Origin: Flavobacterium sp. 245
GTDB lineage: Bacteria > Bacteroidota > Bacteroidia > Flavobacteriales > Flavobacteriaceae
Reading direction: 5' to 3'
Length of the DNA: 64,000 nt
NCBI RefSeq assembly: GCF_004362055.1
Contig: NZ_SNXB01000005.1
Coordinates: forward strand, 1 to 64,000
The notes under the pieces were generated by a model. That model did no database searches. It was not told the origin of the DNA and worked only from the letters and a program-made list of their open reading frames with translations. Positions 58,327 through 64,000 of this stretch are shown here, piece by piece (the first letter of the stretch is position 1; each line of letters starts with the position of its first letter). The translations under genes and the position numbers were made by a program.

Positions 58327-59847
58327 TTACAAATCTCCAAATATAATTTTAAAACTTGTACCCACTCCTACTTCACTTTCAACACAAATACTGCCTTTCA
58401 TAGCTTCGATTTGATTTCGAGTGATATAAAGGCCAATTCCGCGCGCTTCTTCGTGCTTATGGAATGTTTTGTACATTCCGAATAAAAGATCACCATGAAC
58501 CGCCAAATCGATCCCTAGGCCATTATCTGTAATCTTTAATGATTTAAAACCATCTGGTTCAATTGCAAAATCAAAAATGATTAAAGGATCACGATCAGGA
58601 TGCGCATATTTGATTGCATTGGTTGTAAAATTAAGCAAAACACTTTCTAGATAGGCCGGATTAAAATTAATCGTCAAATAATTAGGAACGTTATTTACTA
58701 TTGTGACATTTTTTCGTTTATCATAACCCTTAATTGCAGCAGTCGTTTTTTCAATATATTCACACAACTTTAAAGGAACAACGGCAATATTTATATTGCT
58801 TTGCGTTTTTACAATTTGAGTTAAATTCGAAATCGTATCATTCAAATCATTTGAAACTGTTCTTAAATGCACCAGCATTTCACTTACAGTTTGTTTATCA
58901 ACATCGGCATCAATAAAGTCTAATATTGATTTTATATTACCCGCCTGAGTATTTAGATTATGCGAAACTATATGTGAAAAATTCAGCAATCGGCTGTTTT
59001 GATCGCTGTATAATTTCATTGTTTTTATAAGTTCCAGTTCTTTTTCCTTTTGCAAAGAAACATCTGTGTGCGTTCCAATAACCCGAAGAGGTTTGCCATT
59101 TTCATCACGTTTTATAACTTTTCCGCGATCAAGAATCCATTTGTAATTACCACTCGAAGTCATTACCCGATGGTAATTTTCGTAATACGGAATTTTATTA
59201 TCAAAATGCTCGTGAATATCAGAGTAATATTTTGGCAAATCATCAGGATGCACAATTTTATCCCAGCGTTCAGGATCATCGAAAATATCTGTCGACTCTA
59301 ATTCTAAAATTTTAAGTGAAAGCGAGGAATAAAAAACTTGATTTGTTACCATATCCCAATCCCAAATTCCAACTGTAGAAGCATCTAAAGCAAACTGAAA
59401 ACGCTCTTCGGAAATACGAAGTCTTTCTTCTTTATCTTTCAAATCTGTGATATCTGAAACGTGTCCATAAAAACTCACATTGCCATCATGCGACAATTCG
59501 GTTTTAGAAGAAATCCTAAACCAACGCAAGCCTTTTTTAGGCAAAATTGCTCTAAACTCAATTTCCCATGGTTTAACCTCTTTACGAGCTTTCACCAAAG
59601 ACTGAAAAAACAAATCTCGATCCTGTGGAAAAATTCGCTCGTAGACAATTAATTTAATGTCATTCGTAAATTCTTTTGCTGAAATTTCAAAAATATCATC
59701 AGCAGATTTGCTGACAAGCGGGAAAGAGTAATTGTTATTGTTATCGATTACAAATTGAAAAAGCAAATCGGGCATTTCAGCCAGTAATTTTTTGTAAAAA
59801 TTATTCACTTCCAGGCAATCTTCATTTTCATATAAATCAAAAACCAT
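58327..59847 (-). CDS. PAS-domain sensor histidine kinase
   Basis: A 506-residue soluble kinase. Two PAS domains (about 15-130 and 145-275; the second has RFQFALDASTVGIWDWDMVT and YHRVMTSSGNYKWILDRGKV) precede a HisKA-type dimerisation helix with the phospho-acceptor in FSHIVSHNLN (about 300) and a HATPase domain with TTNAIKYAHPD (N box), TDNGLGIDL (G1) and RGIGLYITRNQIEAM (G2). No membrane helix, so it senses a cytoplasmic signal, with PAS ligand unknown. The start ATG at 59847 is preferred over a TTG six codons earlier. No response regulator adjoins it, so it is an orphan. Confidence 0.88.
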   Translation of the reverse strand: MVFDLYENEDCLEVNNFYKKLLAEMPDLLFQFVIDNNNNYSFPLVSKSADDIFEISAKEFTNDIKLIVYERIFPQDRDLFFQSLVKARKEVKPWEIEFRAILPKKGLRWFRISSKTELSHDGNVSFYGHVSDITDLKDKEERLRISEERFQFALDASTVGIWDWDMVTNQVFYSSLSLKILELESTDIFDDPERWDKIVHPDDLPKYYSDIHEHFDNKIPYYENYHRVMTSSGNYKWILDRGKVIKRDENGKPLRVIGTHTDVSLQKEKELELIKTMKLYSDQNSRLLNFSHIVSHNLNTQAGNIKSILDFIDADVDKQTVSEMLVHLRTVSNDLNDTISNLTQIVKTQSNINIAVVPLKLCEYIEKTTAAIKGYDKRKNVTIVNNVPNYLTINFNPAYLESVLLNFTTNAIKYAHPDRDPLIIFDFAIEPDGFKSLKITDNGLGIDLAVHGDLLFGMYKTFHKHEEARGIGLYITRNQIEAMKGSICVESEVGVGTSFKIIFGDL

Positions 59848-59990
59848 ACAATAACATTTATGCAAATTGAGTTCATTTTAACCTCTAAAATCAAAAAACA
59901 TGCAGTTCGTCGATTTTATCTGCTTTTAGTAGAAATTATCATACAATATATTAATTTTTAAGATAAAATTTAACTTTTAATCGAAAAAAA

Positions 59991-60887
59991 TTACCTTCTG
60001 GGATGAAAACTATGCATTACTTCCTTTAAAAAACTTCGGTCTAAATGCACATAAATTTCGGTCGTTGTAATCGATTCATGTCCCAACATTAATTGAATGG
60101 ATCTCAAGTCGGCACCGTTTTCTAAAAGATGTGTTGCAAAGGAATGACGAAGCGTATGCGGACTAATATTTTTGTGCAGACCTATTTTAACTGCCAAATC
60201 CTTTATAATAGTAAAAATCATAGCTCGGGTGAGCTGATTCCCTCTTCTGTTTAAAAACAAAGTATCTTCAAATCCTTTTTTGATAATCAAATTAGGACGC
60301 ACTTCATCTTTATAAATCTCGATATATTTTTTGGTAAGTTTTCCAATTGGAACAAAACGTTCTTTATTTCCTTTTCCGGTTATTTTTATAAATCCTTCGT
60401 CAAAAAATAAATCTGAAATTTTTAGAGTAACCAATTCCGAAACACGAAGCCCGCATCCATATAAAGTTTCTAGCATTGCTCTATTGCGTTCTCCTTCATT
60501 CGAACTTAAATCAATTGCAGCAATCAACGCATCAATTTCATCAATCGCTAAAGTGTCTGGCAATTTTCGACCAGTTTTTGGGCTTTCTATTAACTCCAAA
60601 GGATTATCATTCCTATAATCTTCAAAAATCAAATAATTAAAAAAGCTTTTTAAACCCGAAATTATTCTCGCCTGCGAACGCGGATTAACCTCTTTTGCCA
60701 CTGAATATATAAATTGCTGTAACGTTTCATCTGAAATTTTCAGTGGTGAAACATCTATCTTATTTTGTTCTAAAAAAAGACACAAACGCTCTATATCAAA
60801 GCCATAGTTTTCGATCGTGTTTTTAGACAAACCTCTTTCAATTCGCAAATAAGATTGATAATCTTTTATATATCGGTTCCAATTCAT
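59991..60887 (-). CDS. xerD: site-specific tyrosine recombinase XerD
   Basis: A 298-residue tyrosine recombinase that resolves chromosome dimers at dif with XerC. An N-terminal core-binding domain (YIKDYQSYLRIERGLSKNTI) precedes a catalytic domain with the Arg in YGCGLRVSEL, Lys in TGKGNKERFVPIG, H-x-x-R in HTLRHSFATHLLENG, the second His in LGHESITTTEIYVH and the nucleophile Tyr in IYVH. The length and the ATHLLENGADLRSIQ block favour XerC/D over a phage integrase. Confidence 0.9.
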   Translation of the reverse strand: MNWNRYIKDYQSYLRIERGLSKNTIENYGFDIERLCLFLEQNKIDVSPLKISDETLQQFIYSVAKEVNPRSQARIISGLKSFFNYLIFEDYRNDNPLELIESPKTGRKLPDTLAIDEIDALIAAIDLSSNEGERNRAMLETLYGCGLRVSELVTLKISDLFFDEGFIKITGKGNKERFVPIGKLTKKYIEIYKDEVRPNLIIKKGFEDTLFLNRRGNQLTRAMIFTIIKDLAVKIGLHKNISPHTLRHSFATHLLENGADLRSIQLMLGHESITTTEIYVHLDRSFLKEVMHSFHPRR

Positions 60888-60914
60888 AGTTACAAAGTAA
60901 ATGATTTTTAGACA

Positions 60915-60950
60915 TAAAAAAACCTTCCTGAAATTAAGAGGAAGGTTTTA
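60915..60950 (-). terminator. intrinsic terminator of the first porin-like gene
   Basis: AACCTTCCT (60921-60929) pairs with AGGAAGGTT (60939-60947); on the minus strand it is followed by a T-run and lies 26 bases after the porin stop at 60973. Confidence 0.85.
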
Positions 60951-60972
60951 AAAATATGATGTTTTTCGTAAA

Positions 60973-61530
60973 TTAGAATTTATATCCTACAGACACAGAA
61001 AAAACACTGTTGTTTGTTTTGAAATCTGCTTCATCAGGAAAATCAGCAACATTTGACAAACCTAAATTGTAACGTACTCCAGCAAAAAAATGTTCAGTAA
61101 TATCATATCCTGCACCAAAATTAAGCCCAAAATCGACACTTTTAAAAGAATCTTTAACATCAACATCCTCATTTTTTGCAGATAATAAAAATCCGATTTG
61201 AGGTCCCGCTTCAAGACTTAATCTTTCAATTACGTAATACTTTGCCATAACAGGAATGTTCAAATAAGTAAGTTTTACCAAAGAATTAAAACCATCTTCA
61301 CTGAAATCAGTACCTTGACCAGAAACCAATACCTCTGGTTGAACAGCAAATTTATCTGTAAGTTTAATCTCTGCTAAACCCCCTACGTGAAAGCTAGTTA
61401 CGAGGTCACCATCAAAATCACCTCCAAGATTAGCAAAATTCAAACCTCCTTTTACTCCAAATTTGACTTCTTGTGCATTAGCAAAACCAAATGCCATAAC
61501 TGCCAACGCTGATAAAATAAGTTTTTTCAT
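60973..61530 (-). CDS. small outer-membrane beta-barrel protein (porin family, PorT-like)
   Basis: A 185-residue eight-strand-type barrel protein. Signal peptide LILSALAVMAFGFANAQ, then GVKGGLNFANLGGDFDGDLV, FHVGGLAEIKLTDKFAVQPE, YLNIPVMAKYYVIERLSLEA GPQIGFLLS and the C-terminal FSVSVGYKF. It has two close paralogues in the window. Members of this family are abundant in Bacteroidota and mostly lack known function; one relative (PorT) acts in type IX secretion. Confidence 0.85.
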   Translation of the reverse strand: MKKLILSALAVMAFGFANAQEVKFGVKGGLNFANLGGDFDGDLVTSFHVGGLAEIKLTDKFAVQPEVLVSGQGTDFSEDGFNSLVKLTYLNIPVMAKYYVIERLSLEAGPQIGFLLSAKNEDVDVKDSFKSVDFGLNFGAGYDITEHFFAGVRYNLGLSNVADFPDEADFKTNNSVFSVSVGYKF

Positions 61531-61744
61531 TATAATTTATTTTGGTTAAAATTAATAAGCCAAATATAGAACCACCATAATCAAAAACCTTACGGAAAAA
61601 CGTAAAAACAAAATTACTTTATGAAGTTGTAAAGATTTGATTAAAATTCAAGCCTTCTTTTTTACTCAGAATTTAATTTTTTCAGAATTCACAAATCCAA
61701 ATGCCGTAATTACAAAAGCAGATATTTTTTTGATTATTTTTTTA

Positions 61745-61780
61745 ACAAAAAAAAGATCTCCTATCAAGAGATCTTTTTTA
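61745..61780 (-). terminator. intrinsic terminator of the second porin-like gene
   Basis: AAAAAAGATCTC (61749-61760) pairs with GAGATCTTTTTT (61768-61779) around a 7-base loop, 19 bases after the stop at 61799. Confidence 0.88.
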
Positions 61781-61798
61781 TTACTATTATAACATTAT

Positions 61799-62374
61799 TT
61801 AGAATTTATACGCTAAAGTCAATGCTAAAACACTGTTTTTTGGACTGTCATAGTACTCTTCAATATCATCAACATCATAGTCTCTTATATTCGACAAACC
61901 TACCGTATAACGAATTCCTACAGCCACATTATCTGTAAAATTATAACCAAGTCCAAAATTAAATCCTGTATCTACAGATTTGTAACTATCTTTTACATCA
62001 TTACCTTCGCTTTTTGCAGAAACTAAGAATCCCAATTGCGGACCTGCTTCAGCTGTAAACTGCTTTGTAATGTAAAATTTTGCAAGAACAGGTACGTTAA
62101 TATAATTCACTTTATTGTCGAAATCATCGCCAGCAAATTCAAGCTTTGCTCCTTGAGTAGAAAACAAAACCTCTGGCTGAATAGATAATCTCTCAATAAT
62201 TTTAATCTCAGCAAAACCTCCAACCTGAAAGCCAACTAAAGATTTGGCATCCCAATAATCTCCGCCAGCAAAAGTTGTGATATTAAGGCCTCCTTTTATT
62301 CCAAACCTAGTTTCCTGAGCATTACTAAATGCAAAAGCCATTAATGCAATGGCAGATAAAATAATTTTTTTCAT
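61799..62374 (-). CDS. small outer-membrane beta-barrel protein (porin family), paralogue
   Basis: A 191-residue paralogue of the 60973 gene, with the same plan: signal peptide IILSAIALMAFAFSNAQ, GIKGGLNITTFAGGDYWDAK, FAEIKIIERLSIQPEVLFST, YINVPVLAKFYITKQFTAEA GPQLGFLVS and VLALTLAYKF at the C-terminus. Own terminator and a plausible promoter, so independently transcribed. Confidence 0.85.
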   Translation of the reverse strand: MKKIILSAIALMAFAFSNAQETRFGIKGGLNITTFAGGDYWDAKSLVGFQVGGFAEIKIIERLSIQPEVLFSTQGAKLEFAGDDFDNKVNYINVPVLAKFYITKQFTAEAGPQLGFLVSAKSEGNDVKDSYKSVDTGFNFGLGYNFTDNVAVGIRYTVGLSNIRDYDVDDIEEYYDSPKNSVLALTLAYKF

Positions 62375-62791
62375 TCTAATTTGTTTTGGGTTAAAATTTA
62401 ATGATCAAATATAAAACTATCCCTACTAAAAATCAATTAGGTTTTTAACAAATAAATTAGTACTATAAGACCGCATGTCATTATTGTAAAAACATCTAAA
62501 ATGTTTTTTTATTATTTCATTTTTAAAAAATTACCTATAAAGTAATATTAAGCCTATTAAATAATAATTGTAATCAATAATAAAACAACAAAACAAGACA
62601 GAATTATACCACAAAAAACACACTGGTTTTCAAATATTTAACCAAACAAACATCTATCTAGGAACTGAAAAATCAAAAAAAAGTGAGAATTTTAATAATT
62701 ATTTAAAGCGGGATATAAAACAATAAATGCTAAAAAATGTAGTTTTGAACTATAGATAACATATAAAATACCAATTTTTAAAAGACATTTT
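62375..62791. other. 417-base AT-rich gap between divergent porin-like genes
   Basis: No reading frame of note is seen. The minus-strand promoter of the left porin is likely CAAATATA (62406-62413, TATATTTG on the minus strand) with a TTG at 62434-62436, 20 bases away. On the plus strand TAGTTTTG (62740-62747), 44 bases before the right porin, fits a -7 box. A small hairpin AAAACAT/ATGTTTT lies near 62489-62507. The middle is featureless and AT-rich. Confidence 0.6.
62406..62436 (-). promoter_or_regulatory. promoter of the second porin-like gene
   Basis: On the minus strand TTG (forward 62434-62436) and TATATTTG (forward 62406-62413) are 20 bases apart, a consensus Bacteroidota promoter 32 bases upstream of the start at 62374. 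Confidence 0.65.
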
Positions 62792-63358
62792 ATGAAGAAA
62801 TTATTTTTAGCAGCTGTAATGTTCTTGGCGGCATCAACTGCAATACATGCACAATTATTAAAAATCGGGGTTAAGGCTGGGGTTAACTTCGCAAGTCAGC
62901 CTGGTGATGCATCATTAAACGGTGTAGCATTTGATAAAGAGGGAATCACTAGCTTTCATGCAGGTCTTGTTGCCGAAGTAAAATTATTAGAAAAATTCGC
63001 GATTCAGCCAGAGCTTTTGTATTCTACACAAGGAGCAACTTATAAATTTGCCGACGCACAAGAAGACTTTAAAAATGAATTAGCTTATTTATCGATTCCT
63101 GTAATGGCAAAAATCTATATGACAAAATCACTAAGCTTAGAGGTTGGTCCACAAGCTTCATTTTTATTAAGTCAAAAAAATGACGTACGATTTGACGATG
63201 CCAACACATTTGATTTTGCTCTTAATGCGGGGTTGGGATTAAAACTTACAGAAAGTATTTTTCTTCAAGGGCGTTATAGTCTAGGATTAACAGACGCTTC
63301 TTCAAATGCAGATATTAGAAACTCAGTAGTGCAGCTTTCAGCTGGATTCATGTTCTAA
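62792..63358 (+). CDS. small outer-membrane beta-barrel protein (porin family), divergent paralogue
   Basis: A 188-residue third member, on the opposite strand: signal peptide LFLAAVMFLAASTAIHAQ, GVKAGVNFASQPGDASLNGV, VAEVKLLEKFAIQPELLYST, YLSIPVMAKIYMTKSLSLEV GPQASFLLS and VVQLSAGFMF. It is more diverged than the other two. A terminator lies at about 63384-63412. Confidence 0.85.
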   Translation: MKKLFLAAVMFLAASTAIHAQLLKIGVKAGVNFASQPGDASLNGVAFDKEGITSFHAGLVAEVKLLEKFAIQPELLYSTQGATYKFADAQEDFKNELAYLSIPVMAKIYMTKSLSLEVGPQASFLLSQKNDVRFDDANTFDFALNAGLGLKLTESIFLQGRYSLGLTDASSNADIRNSVVQLSAGFMF

Positions 63359-63383
63359 AAGAATATCACATACTTTTATAAAA

Positions 63384-63412
63384 ACCGTTCTATTTATTAG
63401 AGCGGTTTTTTT
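63384..63412 (+). terminator. intrinsic terminator of the third porin-like gene
   Basis: AACCGTTCTA pairs with TAGAGCGGTT (one mismatch) and is followed by a T-run of about eight. Confidence 0.85.
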
Positions 63413-63490
63413 TATTTTTACATTCTTGTGAAATGTATTCAGTGAAATGTAAAATGAATTCAAATCACTTTAATAAAACTTAAATTACTT

Positions 63491-63904
63491 ATGAAAATCT
63501 GCATTATCAACGGACCCAATTTGAATCTTTTAGGAAAAAGAGAGCCGGAAGTTTACGGAAACCAAACTTTTGAAGATTATTTTGAAACGTTGAAACAGAA
63601 ATTTCCAAACATCGAACTTTCGTATTATCAAAGCAATATTGAAGGCGAATTGATTGGCAAAATTCAAGAAGTTGGTTTTTCCTTTGACGGAATTATTCTG
63701 AACGCCGGCGCTTACACACATACATCTATAGGTTTAGGCGATGCAATGAAAGCTGTAACAACTCCAGTTATTGAAGTTCATATTTCGAATACGTATGCAC
63801 GCGAAAGTTTTAGACATCAATCGTATCTATCTGGAAATGCCAAAGGTGTTATTTTAGGCTTTGGACTTAAAAGTTATGAATTGGCAATTCAATCTTTTTT
63901 ATAA
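63491..63904 (+). CDS. aroQ: type II 3-dehydroquinate dehydratase
   Basis: A 137-residue dehydratase of the shikimate pathway, converting 3-dehydroquinate to 3-dehydroshikimate. Type II motifs are present: INGPNLNLLGKREPEVYG (residues 5-22, with the catalytic Arg and Tyr), YYQSNIEGELIGKIQE, ILNAGAYTHTSIGLGDAM and VIEVHISNTYARESFRHQSY with the catalytic His. Length is slightly short (137 vs about 145). The gene is complete in the window. Confidence 0.94.
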   Translation: MKICIINGPNLNLLGKREPEVYGNQTFEDYFETLKQKFPNIELSYYQSNIEGELIGKIQEVGFSFDGIILNAGAYTHTSIGLGDAMKAVTTPVIEVHISNTYARESFRHQSYLSGNAKGVILGFGLKSYELAIQSFL

Positions 63905-63910
63905 ATATTG

Positions 63911-63974
63911 TCACCCTGAGCGAAGTCGAAGGGCACACCAACTGTGAAGGGCTTCGACTTCGCTCAGCCTGACA
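63911..63974. repeat. inverted repeat CTGAGCGAAGTCGAAG / CTTCGACTTCGCTCAG
   Basis: Perfect 16-bp arms at 63916-63931 and 63952-63967, with GTCA/TGAC partly extending the outer ends. The same arm occurs singly at 2893-2915. It follows the aroQ stop directly. Confidence 0.88.
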
Positions 63975-64000
63975 AATGAATTAATCATTCAAATATAGAT

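Noticed and set aside
59991..60887. Phage or island integrase
   Set aside because: Length and motifs fit housekeeping XerD, and there is no attachment-site tRNA or phage gene nearby.
1..64000. tRNA or rRNA genes
   Set aside because: I looked for T-loop and acceptor patterns and for rRNA-like blocks and found none; the 11-base 16S-tail match at 46054-46064 is too short to be a gene.

Overview
The window reads as a chromosomal segment of a Flavobacterium-like member of the Flavobacteriaceae (Bacteroidota). Supporting signs are strong AT bias, weak or absent Shine-Dalgarno sequences, many TAnnTTTG -7 promoter boxes, TonB-dependent receptors, DUF4252 and DUF4199 proteins, a PorT-like beta-barrel family, a CarB without its allosteric domain, and very many short intergenic inverted repeats. 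Species cannot be fixed from this sequence alone. I saw no rRNA, tRNA, CRISPR array or prophage. A single transposase/integrase tail is cut by the left edge.

Region by region. 1-6.1 kb: a light and oxidative-stress-like set: carotenoid hydroxylase (crtZ), an SRPBCC protein, a DNA photolyase, an ABC1/UbiB-type kinase with a TetR-like regulator, and a divergent TIGR01777 epimerase. A perfect 10-bp inverted repeat lies between regulator and epimerase. 6.1-9.6 kb: YceI, a VOC protein, a hotdog thioesterase and RmuC. 9.8-14.2 kb: a PrcB-like lipoprotein, a small exported protein, an ECF sigma factor translationally coupled to a 619-residue protein (anti-sigma-like N-terminus, one membrane helix, Asn/Lys-rich repeats, C-terminal barrel), and MepB. 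14.2-17.6 kb: an SDR oxidoreductase, a disordered hydrophilic protein, RluE, TrmL and a membrane protein.

17.6-28.3 kb is a coherent vitamin B12 uptake and salvage locus. It holds a BtuF-BtuC-BtuD type importer, a Cys-rich CWC protein, CobU, a BluB-CobT fusion, CobS, CobC, a cobalamin riboswitch, a BtuB-type TonB receptor and a BtuG-like surface beta-propeller lipoprotein. Imported cobinamide or cobalamin would be activated (CobU), joined to lower ligand made by BluB and activated by CobT, and finished by CobS and CobC. The visible riboswitch precedes only the outer-membrane uptake genes.

28.3-35.8 kb: an S41 peptidase, an ECF/anti-sigma/DUF4252 operon, carB and rpmH. 35.8-46 kb: a small TPR-like membrane protein, alpha/beta hydrolase, GNAT, DASS transporter and porin, an ABC-F protein, a GlmU-like enzyme, L31 type B, DUF4199 and a GT2. 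46-56 kb: a phosphohexomutase, an MsbA-like exporter, DUF2971, and an operon of M23 peptidase, TonB receptor and EF-hand lipoprotein. 55.9-58.3 kb: ZapB-like, ZapA, a candidate 6S RNA and rny. 58.3-64 kb: a PAS histidine kinase, XerD, three paralogous small porins, and AroQ.

Most of the window is ordinary housekeeping. The points I would follow up are the BluB-CobT fusion and the Cys-rich protein in the B12 locus, the sigma factor coupled to a barrel-fused anti-sigma-like protein, the TetR operator, the candidate 6S RNA, the 13-copy heptamer repeat and the dispersed inverted-repeat families. I did not find a convincing wholly undescribed system.
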